Below, in pieces: positions 27,632-37,692 of a DNA stretch of 64,000 nt. Numbering within the stretch: position 1 is the first letter of the stretch; every line of letters begins with the position of its first letter. A program made the position numbers and the translations under genes. Source of the stretch: Duganella dendranthematis (lineage in GTDB: Bacteria > Pseudomonadota > Gammaproteobacteria > Burkholderiales > Burkholderiaceae_D); assembly GCF_012849375.1 (NCBI RefSeq), contig NZ_CP051684.1, positions 1,302,001-1,366,000 of the forward strand, in the 5' to 3' direction. A model generated the notes under the pieces. The model saw nothing but the letters and a program-made list of their open reading frames with translations. It was not told the DNA's origin and did not search any database.

Positions 27632-28672
27632 ATGATCGTTCTTGGTGTTGAATCTTCCTGTGACGAAACCGGCCTGGCGTTGTACGACACGCAACACGGC
27701 CTGCTGTCCCACGCCCTGCACTCGCAGGTCGCCATGCACGAAGAATACGGCGGCGTGGTGCCGGAACTGGCCTCGCGCGACCATATCCGCCGCGCCATTC
27801 CGCTGCTGACGCAAACGCTGGCCGGCGCCGGCAAGACGCTGGACGACATCGACGCCATCGCCTACACCCAAGGCCCCGGCTTGGCCGGCGCGCTGCTGGT
27901 CGGCTCGTCCGTGGCTTGCAGCCTCGGCCTGGCGCTGGACAAGCCGGTGCTGGGCGTGCACCACCTGGAAGGTCATTTGCTGTCCCCGCTGTTAGCCTCG
28001 GAGCCGCCGGAATTCCCGTTCATCGCGCTGCTGGTATCGGGCGGCCACACGCAGCTGATGCGGGTGGACGGCGTCGGCCAGTACACGCTGCTGGGCGAGA
28101 CGCTGGACGATGCCGCCGGCGAAGCGTTCGACAAGTCGGCCAAGCTGCTGGGCCTGGGTTATCCGGGCGGCCCGGCGATTTCGCGTCTGGCCGAGTTTGG
28201 CGATCCGCTAGCTTACAAGCTGCCGCGTCCGATGATGCACACCAAGGATTTCAATTTCAGCTTCTCCGGCCTGAAAACGGCGGTGCTGACGGTGGTGAAG
28301 AACCACGAGGAGAAAGTCGTCGCCAACATCTGCGATCAGGACAAGGCCAATATCGCCCGTGGCTTCGTCGATGCGATTGTGGAAGTATTGACCGCAAAAT
28401 GCGTGTCGGCGCTCAAGCACACCGGCCTGAAGCGGCTGGTGATTGCCGGCGGCGTCGGCGCCAATGCGCAGCTGCGCGCTTCGCTGAACGCGGCGGCGGC
28501 CAAGAAGAAATTCAAGGTCTACTACCCTGAGCTGGAATTCTGCACCGACAATGGCGCCATGATCGCCTTCGCTGGCGCGCGTCGCTTGATGATCAATCCA
28601 GACGCGGCCAAGAAGGATTACTCGTTCAACGTGCGGCCGCGCTGGCCGCTCGACGAGCTGAAAGTCATTTAA
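27632..28672 (+). CDS. tsaD: tRNA N6-adenosine threonylcarbamoyltransferase TsaD
   Basis: 346 residues of the Kae1/TsaD/Gcp family. It transfers threonylcarbamoyl to A37 of ANN-decoding tRNAs, working with TsaB, TsaC and TsaE. Seen: [14 protein letters not shown], the metal-binding [12 protein letters not shown], the ATP-site [10 protein letters not shown], and [13 protein letters not shown] plus [12 protein letters not shown] near the C-terminus. tsaE lies elsewhere in the window (51559). The stop shares TTAA with the convergent small membrane-protein gene. Confidence 0.97.
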   Translation: MIVLGVESSCDETGLALYDTQHGLLSHALHSQVAMHEEYGGVVPELASRDHIRRAIPLLTQTLAGAGKTLDDIDAIAYTQGPGLAGALLVGSSVACSLGLALDKPVLGVHHLEGHLLSPLLASEPPEFPFIALLVSGGHTQLMRVDGVGQYTLLGETLDDAAGEAFDKSAKLLGLGYPGGPAISRLAEFGDPLAYKLPRPMMHTKDFNFSFSGLKTAVLTVVKNHEEKVVANICDQDKANIARGFVDAIVEVLTAKCVSALKHTGLKRLVIAGGVGANAQLRASLNAAAAKKKFKVYYPELEFCTDNGAMIAFAGARRLMINPDAAKKDYSFNVRPRWPLDELKVI

Positions 28673-28851
28673 GCCTGGGCGAACGCCATGCCGGCTAGCA
28701 CGGCAAGGCCGACCAGCGGAATCAGGTACTTGGCTTTGCCCTTGCTCAGGCTCACGCCACGCGCAGCAATGCGCTCGCTGCGCAGACGATGTTCGTCAAC
28801 TGGCGACTCATGCGCCACGGTTTTATTGTCTTTTTCAGTTACGGTATTCAT
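28669..28851 (-). CDS. Small single-span membrane protein, unknown function
   Basis: 60 residues: a charged N-terminal 40 ([20 protein letters not shown]) and one C-terminal hydrophobic helix ([17 protein letters not shown]). ggagg five bases before the ATG decides the start over longer frames. No family recognised. A tail-anchored-like topology is inferred. Confidence 0.6.
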   Translation of the reverse strand: MNTVTEKDNKTVAHESPVDEHRLRSERIAARGVSLSKGKAKYLIPLVGLAVLAGMAFAQA

Positions 28852-29017
28852 AACAGCCTCCATGTAATCGATCATCGTCCTTTCTGGAGGGCAATGCAAT
28901 TGTTGTGCCAACCAAATAGGCAGTAAGTTGCCTAGTCAGCTTGATTCTAGGCGCTTTTGTGGTGAACTTGCCACACGATATAACGTTTCGGGCACTAAAA
29001 CCGTGCACAAACACACG

Positions 29018-29902
29018 CTATCTTGCTTTGGCCGCATTGACAGCCCGCCGCTGCCCTTGCAGCCGTGGCGGCGCGTGTTCCGCCACATAATCGATGAAAT
29101 GCCGCACACGTAACGGCATCTGCGTGCGCTGTTGGTAGTACATGAACACGCCATTGTTGACGGTAATGGTCGGCGTCATCAGCGGCACCAGCGCGCCGCT
29201 GGCCAGTTCCCGCTCGATCATGAACACCGGCACCTGACCAATGCCAACGCCGCTGAGCACAGCCATCAACTCCCCTTCCACCGTATTGAAACTGGCCACC
29301 GCCGGCACGTCCTGATAGACGGTGGCGCCGTCCACATGGAATTCCCACGGCAGCAGGCGGCCGGTATTCGGCTGGCGGAAGCCGGTGCAGCGATGACCGG
29401 CCAGATCGGCCACACGCTTCGGCGTGCCATGCTGCGCCAGATAGGCTGGCGACGCGCAGGTCAGCAGCGTGATCTCGCCCAGCTTGCGCGAAACGAGGTT
29501 GCGTTCAGGCGGACTGCCGGCGCGAAAGCCGACGTCGATCTTGTTTTCCACCAGATCGGTGAAATGGTCATCCAGTTGCAAATCGAAATGCGCGCCGGGA
29601 TAGAGTTGCTGAAAACCCTGCAACAGCGGCACGATGATCGCGTTGCCGATCGAGGTCGGTGCAACCAGCCGGATCAGGCCATCAACTTCCAGCCGGCTGC
29701 TCTGAACCTGCTCCAGTGCCTCGTCCAGCAGCCGCAGGCCGGGATTGGCCAGCTCGAACAGCCGCGTGCCGTCGTCGGTCAGACTGAGGCTGCGCGTGGT
29801 GCGGTGAAACAGCCGCACGCCCAGATGTTCCTCCAGCTGCCGCACCGCTTTGCTGACCGCCTGAGGTGTCAATCCCGCCTCCACCGCCGCCTGGCTGAAG
29901 CA
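29018..29902 (-). pseudogene. LysR-type regulator missing its N-terminus
   Basis: Frame reads FSQAAVEAGLTPQAVSKAV (29899 downwards) then VRQLEEHLGVRLFHRTTRSL and a full LysR co-inducer domain to the end. The first ~20 codons, including helix 1 of the DNA-binding domain and the start, are absent; an in-frame TGA stands at 29905-29903. A GTG at 29884 could start a 288-residue protein, but that would cut the recognition helix-turn-helix. The break coincides exactly with the start of a dehydrogenase tail on the opposite strand, so a deletion is the cause. Confidence 0.8.
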
Positions 29903-30110
29903 TCACACCCAGCCTGGCGATCCGGCCAAGCTAGCCAGCGCCTTGCTGAAACTGGCCGACAGCGCCACGCCGCCGGTGCGCCTGCAACTCGGTTCGGACA
30001 CCGTGCAGCGCGTGCGTGCCAAGAACCAGTTCGTCGAGCAGGAGATGTCGCAATGGCTCGACGTCGCCGTCTCTACCGACCGTGACGACGTGGTGAAGCA
30101 GGCCGCCTAA
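29901..30110 (+). pseudogene. C-terminal tail of a short-chain dehydrogenase/reductase
   Basis: About 69 codons reading GDPAKLASALLKLADSATPP, VRLQLGSDTVQRVRAKNQF and WLDVAVSTD before the stop. This is the characteristic C-terminal end of SDR-family oxidoreductases often found divergent from LysR regulators. There is no Rossmann fold or catalytic Tyr-x3-Lys; those ~200 codons are gone. It abuts the truncated LysR gene at about 29900. Confidence 0.78.
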
Positions 30111-31313
30111 AACAAGTCGGCACGCGGATAGCCCCATGCCGGCACACCCGCCGGGCATGGGGCCGGCGCCAGGTGCAGCGTAGAGAAATTACCACGTGGG
30201 GTGCTGGCGAAACGGTAGTCGGACAGCGCATCCTTCGCCAACTCCGGCATGCGGCCGAAGCGCAGCCACGCATCGGCTTCGCAGTTGGACGCCTTCAGCG
30301 CGCGTAATTGCGACAGACTGGCGTCCGCGCTACCGTGTTGCAGCACGCCCGTCCACAGTGTCTGCGCCGGCTTTTTCTCCACCAGCCCTGCTGGACAGGC
30401 CGATGGCGCCAGCCAGTCCGGCGCGATGCTGGCAACGCCGCGCCGCAAGCGATAGCGGTCCGCCGCCGGATTGCTCTCCACGCTGGCGTAGGACCAGCAC
30501 AAAGGCTGAGACGGAAACGCCGTCATCGCCAGATCCAGCACGCGCGACGCCGGGTCGATGCGCTGCAAGTCCGCCGTAATCTGCGCCCGGCCGATATGTG
30601 ACGCTACGCCCTGCAGCGCGATAAAGCCAACGCTGATCCCCAGCGCCAGCAGCAGGCCGCCGCGTCCCTGTGGGCCGGAACGCATTTGCGCCCAACCGCA
30701 CACCACGCCAATTACCAGCAATGCGACCAGCGACGGCCAGCCCAGATAGCCTAACGCCGCAAACGCTACCAGCGCCGCGGCCAGCAGCGCCAGCCCGGCG
30801 ATGCGCACGCCGCGCCAGCGCATGATCAACGCCATCGGCACCGCAATCGCCGCCCAGAACAGCGGCTCGACGATAAACACCATATCGCCATACAGCCAGC
30901 GCGCATCGAGCGGATACCACGGATGCAAGCCATACGAATTGGTGTAGTCCATCAGCAGGTGCAGCGCGAAGCCGAGACCTATGCTCAGCGCCAGCCCAAG
31001 CCGCGCCGGCCGGCTGGTGCGCAGCAGCGCCCGCGCCGACGGCCAGCATAACCACAACAGCGCCGCCAGCAGCAACGCCTGCGGCACCGCCCATGCCACC
31101 GTATGTGTGTGGCCGCGATGATTCAGCAGATAGCCCAGCGGATCGGGCAGCAGCTTGGTCAGGAACAGGTCCAGATCAGGAAAATTGCTGGCCAGCGCGC
31201 AGGCCACCAGCAGCAGCCGATGCCGCACGCGCTGCGCCGGCGCGTCGGCTTCCGCAGGCAGGCTGCGATGTACAACCTCGCCGACGCTAAAACCGATAAT
31301 ACTATGGGTGATG

Positions 31314-31321
<8 letters not shown>
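30107..31321 (-). CDS. YdjM-like inner-membrane metal-dependent hydrolase
   Basis: 404 residues. The first third matches the LexA-regulated YdjM/PF04307 family: MDNITHSIIGF, SNFPDLDLFLT, NHRGHTHTVAWA and HLLMDYTNSYGLHPW supply clustered His/Asp for a metal site. Several membrane helices follow (about 95-230), and the last 170 residues form a soluble domain. Start chosen at MDNITHS, the family start; it overlaps the preceding ATPase gene by 8 bases, implying translational coupling. Substrate unknown. Confidence 0.85.
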
Positions 31322-32059
<738 letters not shown>

Positions 32060-32060
<1 letters not shown>

Positions 32061-32350
32061 TAGCGCTGCACTTCGACGCCGCGCCAGAACGCCACGTGGT
32101 CCTTGATCTGCGCGGCCTTGTCGGACGGCTCCGGGTAGTACCACGCGGCGTTTTCGTTGACCTTGCCGTTGACGTTGAGCGAATAGTAGCTGGCCAGTCC
32201 TTTCCATGGACAGCGCGAGGTGTGGCTGCTGTCCTGCAGGTACTCGCGCTTCACGCTCGACGGCGGGAAGTAGACATTGTTTTCAACGATTTCAACCTCG
32301 TCGTCGTTCGCCTGCGCGATGACGACGCCATTCCAGCTAGCGGTAGGCAT
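32060..32350 (-). CDS. DUF427 domain protein
   Basis: 96 residues with the DUF427 pattern: WNGVVIAQANDDEVEIVENN, YFPPSSVK, TSRCPWKGLASYY and AAWYYPEPSDKAAQIKDHVAF. A small beta-rich cytoplasmic protein conserved widely; no function established. It starts 12 bases after the diguanylate cyclase stop and its stop overlaps the ATPase start, so the four genes from 33415 to 30107 look like one operon. Confidence 0.88.
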
Positions 32351-32362
32351 GACCAGTCTCCT

Positions 32363-33415
32363 TTATGTAGTGCCGCACTCCACGCGATTGCGGCCGCCGT
32401 GCTTGGCGCGATACAGCGCGGTGTCGGCCTGCCGCAGCAGGCCGTCCGCATCATCGATTTCCATGTGATCGAACGAGCCCACGCCCAGGCTGGCCGTGAT
32501 GTGCAGCGGCCGCGTGCCGGCGTAGTGCACCTGCGCCTCGATCTTGGCGCGCAGCGCTTCGGCGAACTTGCAGGCGCCGTCCAGCGGCGTATTCGGCAGG
32601 ATCACGCACAGCTCCTCGCCGCCGTAGCGGCCGGGGATGTCGATCACCCGCACGTTGTCGCGCAGCAGCCGGCCCAGCGCGGTCAACACCTGGTCGCCCA
32701 CGGCGTGGCCATGGTCGTCGTTGACCTTCTTGAAGTGATCGAGATCGATCATCACCGCCGACAGCGGCGCGCGGAAACGCTTGGCGCGCGCGGTTTCAAA
32801 CTTCAGGCGGTGCAGCAGCGAACGGCGGTTGTGCAGGCCGGTCAGATCGTCGGTGGTGGCCAGCAGTTCCAGCTCGCGCACCGTCGCCGACAGCGTTTTT
32901 TCGTTGGCGCGCAATTCGATCAGCGCCATCACCTGGCGCGCCAGCTTGACCAGCATGGCGCGCTTGTCGGCGCTCAGGCCACCCGGCTTGGTATCGAGCA
33001 CGCACAAGGTGCCGATGGCGAAACCGTCGGACGACGTCAGCGCCACGCTGCTGTACATGCGCATGAACGGCGCGCTGACCGTCAGCCGCATGGTGGTGGT
33101 GCGCGGGTCCAGCCGCAGGTCGGGGATTTCAGTGGCGGCGTCGCCCAGCACCGCCAACGAACAGTAGCTCTCGCCGCGCGGCAGTTCGCCCATGTGCATG
33201 CCGGCGCAGGACTTGATCCACACGCGGTCGGCGTCCACCAGCGAAATGAAAGCATAAGGCACCTCGCAGACCTTGGTCGCCAGCTCGGTGAGGAAGCTGA
33301 AGTCTTCGCAGGCGGGAGTGTCGAGGATGTGATACCGGTGCAGCGCGGCCAGGCGGAAGTTGTCGGCCTGCGAGTGGGCGTTGATCAGCGTGTGTACTTT
33401 TTCTTCGGCCAGCAT
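32363..33415 (-). CDS. GAF-GGDEF diguanylate cyclase
   Basis: 350 residues: an N-terminal GAF domain (about 20-165; RLAALHRYHILDTPACEDF start and CAGMHMGELPRGESYCS) then GGDEF (190-345). Active-site motif GGEEL with RVID as I-site five residues before it, so c-di-GMP synthesis with product inhibition is expected. Soluble, cytoplasmic. It is the first gene of the apparent operon with DUF427, ATPase and YdjM-like genes; the functional link is unknown. Confidence 0.93.
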   Translation of the reverse strand: MLAEEKVHTLINAHSQADNFRLAALHRYHILDTPACEDFSFLTELATKVCEVPYAFISLVDADRVWIKSCAGMHMGELPRGESYCSLAVLGDAATEIPDLRLDPRTTTMRLTVSAPFMRMYSSVALTSSDGFAIGTLCVLDTKPGGLSADKRAMLVKLARQVMALIELRANEKTLSATVRELELLATTDDLTGLHNRRSLLHRLKFETARAKRFRAPLSAVMIDLDHFKKVNDDHGHAVGDQVLTALGRLLRDNVRVIDIPGRYGGEELCVILPNTPLDGACKFAEALRAKIEAQVHYAGTRPLHITASLGVGSFDHMEIDDADGLLRQADTALYRAKHGGRNRVECGTT

Positions 33416-33476
33416 GGGCCTCCCTGGATGGTAACGACGTGTTCTTTAGCCAAGGAGTTTATAGCAAAACAAGACC

Positions 33477-33498
33477 GGTGGGAGCGCTCCCTCCCACC
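33477..33498 (-). terminator. Terminator after plsY-frnE
   Basis: GGTGGGAG (33477-33484), 6-base loop, CTCCCACC (33491-33498). On the minus strand it is followed by a U-rich CTTGTTTTG. It separates frnE from the downstream diguanylate cyclase operon. Confidence 0.6.
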
Positions 33499-33511
33499 CG
33501 GCAGGCACTTT

Positions 33512-34162
33512 TTATGCCGATTTGGCCATAATCTCGCGCAGCGCTTTTTCAAACACCGCCGCCGGCTGGCCGCCGGAGATCAGGTGGCGCTCGTTGATGA
33601 TCACGGCCGGCACCGAGTTGATGCCGTGACGGTGAAAGAATTCCTCCGCTTCGCGCACCTCGGCTGCGTACTCGTTCGAATGCAGCACCTTGCGCGCCGC
33701 TTCCTTGTCCAGCCCCACTTCGCCGGCCACGTAGATCAGCACCTCGTGTGCGCTCGGGTCCAGGCCCTGCGTGAAGTAGGCCTTGAACAGCGCTTCCTTC
33801 AGCGCCTTCTGTTTGCCTTCCAGCCCGGCCCAGTGCAGCAGGCGGTGGGCGTCGAAGGTGTTGTAGATGCGGGCACGCTTGTCCATGGCGAAATCAAAGC
33901 CGACATCGGCGCCGCGCGAACGGATCATCTCGCGCGCCTGCTGCTGCTGCTCCGGCGTCGATCCGTATTTCTCGGTCAGGTGCTCGGTGATGTCCTGGCC
34001 TTCCGGCGGCATCGCCGCGTTCAGCTCGAACGGCTGGAAGTGGATCTGCACGTCGGCGTCGTCGCCGATGGCGTCCAGCGCCTGGTTCAGTGAGTTCAGG
34101 CCGATCGCGCACCATGGGCACGAGACGTCCGAGACGAAATCAATTTTTATTGGCGTTGCCAT
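33512..34162 (-). CDS. DsbA-family FrnE-like thiol oxidoreductase
   Basis: 216 residues with a thioredoxin fold and a CPWC active site at residues 15-18 (VSCPWCAIG). The DsbA-type helical insert and the cis-Pro SVPAVIINE are present, and no signal peptide. It fits the cytoplasmic FrnE/2-hydroxychromene-isomerase-like branch implicated in oxidative stress. Its start overlaps the end of plsY by 23 bases. Confidence 0.9.
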   Translation of the reverse strand: MATPIKIDFVSDVSCPWCAIGLNSLNQALDAIGDDADVQIHFQPFELNAAMPPEGQDITEHLTEKYGSTPEQQQQAREMIRSRGADVGFDFAMDKRARIYNTFDAHRLLHWAGLEGKQKALKEALFKAYFTQGLDPSAHEVLIYVAGEVGLDKEAARKVLHSNEYAAEVREAEEFFHRHGINSVPAVIINERHLISGGQPAAVFEKALREIMAKSA

Positions 34163-34772
34163 GTTTGCCTTTCGATTTGCTGCCGATGCGGCTTTCTTTA
34201 CCCGCGATCAGATTCGAGATATTTTTGCTATGACGGAATACCAACAGCACGCTCATGATGAACACGGCGGCCAGCTGCGGCTCCACGCCAAACAATAAAC
34301 CATAATAGAACGGCGCGAAGATCGCTGCCACCAGCGCCGCCAGCGACGAATAGCGGAAGGCGAACGCCACCACGGCCCACGTCACCAAGGTGGCGACGCC
34401 CAGCCAGACATTCAAGCCCAGCAGCACACCGGCCGCCGTCGCCACGCCCTTGCCGCCGACAAAGCGGAAGAACACCGGCCACAGATGGCCGAGGAACACG
34501 GCAATCGCCACCAGCGCGATGGTGGCGTCGCCGACATTCAGGCGTTCCTGGAAATGCAGCGCCAGCCACACCGCCAGCCAGCCTTTGACAGCGTCGCCGA
34601 GCAAGGTCACGATGGCGGCTGCCTTATTGCCGCTGCGCAACACGTTGGTGGCGCCGGGATTTTTCGAGCCGTAGGTGCGCGGGTCGGCCAGGCCGAACAA
34701 CTTGCTGCTGACGACGGCAAATGAGATCGAGCCGATCAGGTAGGCGGCCACGGTCATCCAAACTGTATTCAT
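34140..34772 (-). CDS. plsY: Acyl-phosphate:glycerol-3-phosphate acyltransferase PlsY
   Basis: 210 residues, five membrane helices. Family motifs: SYG-type [37 protein letters not shown] and a C-terminal FRHSKNI segment. It acylates glycerol-3-phosphate from acyl-phosphate, the first step of membrane phospholipid synthesis. The basic tail [12 protein letters not shown] is encoded in the overlap with frnE. Confidence 0.96.
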   Translation of the reverse strand: MNTVWMTVAAYLIGSISFAVVSSKLFGLADPRTYGSKNPGATNVLRSGNKAAAIVTLLGDAVKGWLAVWLALHFQERLNVGDATIALVAIAVFLGHLWPVFFRFVGGKGVATAAGVLLGLNVWLGVATLVTWAVVAFAFRYSSLAALVAAIFAPFYYGLLFGVEPQLAAVFIMSVLLVFRHSKNISNLIAGKESRIGSKSKGKHGNANKN

Positions 34773-34829
34773 CTTTTCCTCTAGTTATCGTTCTGGGCCC
34801 ACATTAACGGGGCCGCTGAATATACAGCC

Positions 34830-35321
34830 TTACTCGGCCAGTGCGCAATGCACCGGCTTGGCATTGAGCAGTTCGGTCAGCACCTGCGGCGCAATGCCGA
34901 CCAGGTAACCGCGCCGCCCTCCATTGATATAAATCGTTTCCAGCGCAAGAATGCTATCCTCTACATACACCGGCATGCTTTTCTTGGTGCCGAACGGCGA
35001 GGTGCCGCCGATCATGTAGCCGCTGTGGCGCGACGCCACCTCCGGCTTGCATGGTTCGACGGATTTGCAGCCGATGTTGCGGGCCAGGTTCTTGGTGGAG
35101 ACCTTGCAATCGCCGTGCATCAGCACAATTAAAGGTTTAGCGGCCTCGTCTTGCATCACCAGGGTCTTGACCACGTGATGTTCGTCGACGCCCAGTTCGC
35201 GCGAGGACACACCGGTGCCGCCGTGCTCCTCGTAGTTGTACGGGTGCTCGGAGAACGCCACCTTGTGCTTGCGCAGTAGTTGAGTGGCAGGGGTTTCGGA
35301 GATATGCTCTTTTTTAGCCAT
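34830..35321 (-). CDS. ybaK: YbaK/EbsC-type Cys-tRNA(Pro) deacylase
   Basis: 163 residues of the YbaK/ProX editing family (SRELGVDEHHVVKTLV, KVSTKNLARNIGCKSVEP, GYMIGGTSPFGTKKSMPVY). It hydrolyses mischarged Cys-tRNA(Pro). Start MAKKEHISETPAT is the conserved family start; it lies only 22 bases from the start of the divergent EEP-family gene, leaving no ordinary promoter space between them. Confidence 0.92.
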   Translation of the reverse strand: MAKKEHISETPATQLLRKHKVAFSEHPYNYEEHGGTGVSSRELGVDEHHVVKTLVMQDEAAKPLIVLMHGDCKVSTKNLARNIGCKSVEPCKPEVASRHSGYMIGGTSPFGTKKSMPVYVEDSILALETIYINGGRRGYLVGIAPQVLTELLNAKPVHCALAE

Positions 35322-35343
35322 GGTGCGATCGGAGTTGTTCATT

Positions 35344-36324
35344 ATGCAGCAGGAAATTCGCTTTGCTACTTTCAATGTTTGCAATCTTTCCCAGCCTGGG
35401 GCGAAATTGTACGACAATCTGGCGCCCCTGACCGAGGCCGAGTATGAAGCGAAAGTCGCCTGGACGGCGCAACAGCTAGACCAGCTCGACGCCGACGTCA
35501 TCGGCTTGCAGGAAATTTTCTCGCTCGACGCGCTGCGCGACGTGCTGGCCCACAGCCGACGCTACCGCGAAGCCACGCTGACCGGCTTTGCGCCGCCGCC
35601 CGATCCGGCCACCGGCCTGCCGCGCATGACGCCGGAACTGGCGCTGATTTCGCGCCTGCCTCTGGCGGCGCCGGCCCAGGCCTACATTATGTTCCCGGCC
35701 GGCATATCACTGCCCGACGGCCACCGCGACGCCGACCGCTTCGCCCGCGCGCCGCTGCACGCGCAGGTGGTGCTGCCGGATGAACGGATTGTCGACGTCA
35801 TCGTGGTCCACCTCAAGTCCAAGCGGCCCGACTACAGCAGCGGCGACACCGGCGACGACCCGATGCTGCACGCGCAGGCCAACCTGCGCTCGCTGATCCG
35901 GCGCGGCACCGAAGCGGTGGCGCTACGCTCGCTGCTGAGCGCAATGGACAAGCAGCAGCAGGATCGGCGCCGGCCGCGCGTGGTGCTCGGCGATTTCAAC
36001 GACACCGTGGACGCAGTGACCACTCACATCGTCATGGGCGCTGGCGCCGCCTGCGAGCCGGGCGAGGAGTTGCACGGCCAGCTGTTCGACAGCCGCCAGA
36101 TCCAGTCCGGCCGCGAACGCCGGCGCGACAGCGGCTACACCATCGCTCACGACGGCCGCCACGCCACCATCGACCATGTGCTGGTGTCGGAGGAATTCAA
36201 TCCAGCCTCGCGCCACGCGATCGGCGAAGTGGCCGAAGTGACCTACCTCAACGAGCACCTGGCGCTGGCCACGCCGGCCGCGTCCGACCACGGCCAGGTG
36301 CTGGTCAGCTTGCGTCTCTACTAG
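35344..36324 (+). CDS. Endonuclease/exonuclease/phosphatase-family protein
   Basis: 326 residues with the EEP fold motifs in order: FATFNVCNL, VIGLQEIF (metal Glu), VVHLKSKRPDY, VVLGDFNDT, ATIDHVLVS and the terminal SDHGQVLV (catalytic His). These give a Mg-dependent phosphoesterase or nuclease. No signal peptide. Substrate may be nucleic acid, lipid or inositol phosphate and cannot be assigned. Divergent from ybaK. Confidence 0.88.
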   Translation: MQQEIRFATFNVCNLSQPGAKLYDNLAPLTEAEYEAKVAWTAQQLDQLDADVIGLQEIFSLDALRDVLAHSRRYREATLTGFAPPPDPATGLPRMTPELALISRLPLAAPAQAYIMFPAGISLPDGHRDADRFARAPLHAQVVLPDERIVDVIVVHLKSKRPDYSSGDTGDDPMLHAQANLRSLIRRGTEAVALRSLLSAMDKQQQDRRRPRVVLGDFNDTVDAVTTHIVMGAGAACEPGEELHGQLFDSRQIQSGRERRRDSGYTIAHDGRHATIDHVLVSEEFNPASRHAIGEVAEVTYLNEHLALATPAASDHGQVLVSLRLY

Positions 36325-36348
36325 GCCACCCACGCGTTTTTGCATTTC

Positions 36349-36368
36349 AGCCGTGCTTTTGCACGGCT
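36349..36368 (+). terminator. Terminator after EEP-family gene
   Basis: AGCCGTGC (36349-36356), TTTT loop, GCACGGCT (36361-36368), followed by TATCGCATTTTT. It separates the EEP gene from the RND efflux operon. Confidence 0.55.
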
Positions 36369-36448
36369 TATCGCATTTTTCTGGCTGTCGCCCTTGGAAA
36401 TACCTAAAGTGGCAACATGCGCAACCTCCTTCAGGCCAGAAAAACGAT

Positions 36449-37690
36449 ATGAGACTAGAAACTTTGCCTCCACAAACGCAGCCCACCGTCCGTAGCCGGC
36501 GCTGGCGCACACCGGCGGCCATCCTGATCGTGGTCGCACTGGCCGGCGGCGGCTGGACCGTCCTGCGCAGCAAGCCGGCGCCCGCGCCCGCCCCTGCCAC
36601 CACTGCAGCCAAGGAAAAGAAAGAGATCTTCGAGCTGTCGACAGGCGACGTCGCCGCCGTCAGTTCCCGATCATTGGCGGTCAGCTTGCCCTTGTCCGGC
36701 TCGCTGGCGCCCCTGAGTTCCGCCACCATCAAGTCCAAGGTCTCGGGCGTGGTGGAAGCGACCACGTTGCAGGAAGGCATGGCGGTTCGCGCCGGCCAGG
36801 TGCTGGCCCGCGTCGACCAGGCCGACCTGCGCGCGCGCCTGCAACAGCAGCAGGCCATGCTGGACGAGGCGCAGGCCAGGCTGGCGCTGGCCACCAAGAA
36901 TGAAACCAACAGCCAGGCGCTGCTGAAGCAAAAATACATCTCGCAAAACGCCTACGACTCCACGCAGAACTCGGTCGACCTGGCGCGCGCCTCGGTCAAG
37001 TCCGCCAGCGCCATGGTGGAACTGGCCCGCATCGCCCTCAACGACGGCGTGATCAAGGCGCCGATCGACGGCGTGGTCAGCAAGCGTCACGTGCAGGCCG
37101 GCGAAAAGCTGGCGCTGGACATGCCGGTCTACAGCATCGTCAACCTGGCGGAGATGATTCTGGAAGCGCAGGTGCCGGCCTCGGAAATCCCGCGCATCAA
37201 AGTCGGCCAGGACGTCAAATTCCGCGTCGAAGGCTATGCCCAGCGCGACTTCCACGGCAAGGTGGCGCGCATCAATCCGGCCACCGAAGCCGGCTCGCGC
37301 GCCATGCTGGTCTATATCGCCGTGCCGAATGGCGACAACGCGCTGCGCGCCGGCATGTTCGCCAAGGGCAGCATCGTCACCGACCGCTCGGCCGTGGCGC
37401 CGATCGTGCCGCTGGCCGCCGTGCGCAGCGACAAGGACGGCAAGCACCTGGTCTACAAGGTGGAACAGGGCAAGCTGGTGGCGCAGCCGGTCAAGATCGG
37501 CCTGCGCAACGAGGATGAGGGCTACGCCGAAGTCACCGAAGGCCTGCAGCAAGGCGCCAACGTCATCGTCTCGCGGCTGGACAACCTGAAGCCCGGCGCC
37601 GCCGTCAAACTGCCGGCCGCCGCCAGTGGCACCGGCAGCGGCGCGCCGCCATCGGCCCAGGCCAAGGCCGCTGAACCGGCGAAGGGCTGA
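36449..37690 (+). CDS. RND efflux periplasmic adaptor (membrane fusion protein)
   Basis: 413 residues: one N-terminal membrane anchor (about 25-40), biotinyl-lipoyl halves around KVSGVVEATTLQEGMAV and GVIKAPIDGVVSKRHVQAGE flanking an alpha-helical hairpin, a beta-barrel domain, and an Ala/Pro tail. It joins an RND pump to an outer-membrane channel. The ATG at 36449 is used; an upstream frame lies in the terminator. The pump gene follows after 2 bases. Confidence 0.92.
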   Translation: MRLETLPPQTQPTVRSRRWRTPAAILIVVALAGGGWTVLRSKPAPAPAPATTAAKEKKEIFELSTGDVAAVSSRSLAVSLPLSGSLAPLSSATIKSKVSGVVEATTLQEGMAVRAGQVLARVDQADLRARLQQQQAMLDEAQARLALATKNETNSQALLKQKYISQNAYDSTQNSVDLARASVKSASAMVELARIALNDGVIKAPIDGVVSKRHVQAGEKLALDMPVYSIVNLAEMILEAQVPASEIPRIKVGQDVKFRVEGYAQRDFHGKVARINPATEAGSRAMLVYIAVPNGDNALRAGMFAKGSIVTDRSAVAPIVPLAAVRSDKDGKHLVYKVEQGKLVAQPVKIGLRNEDEGYAEVTEGLQQGANVIVSRLDNLKPGAAVKLPAAASGTGSGAPPSAQAKAAEPAKG

Positions 37691-37692
37691 TC

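Noticed and set aside
32096..34093. 665-codon plus-strand open frame across three minus-strand genes
   Set aside because: Covers DUF427, the diguanylate cyclase and FrnE in antisense; no domain and no start signal.
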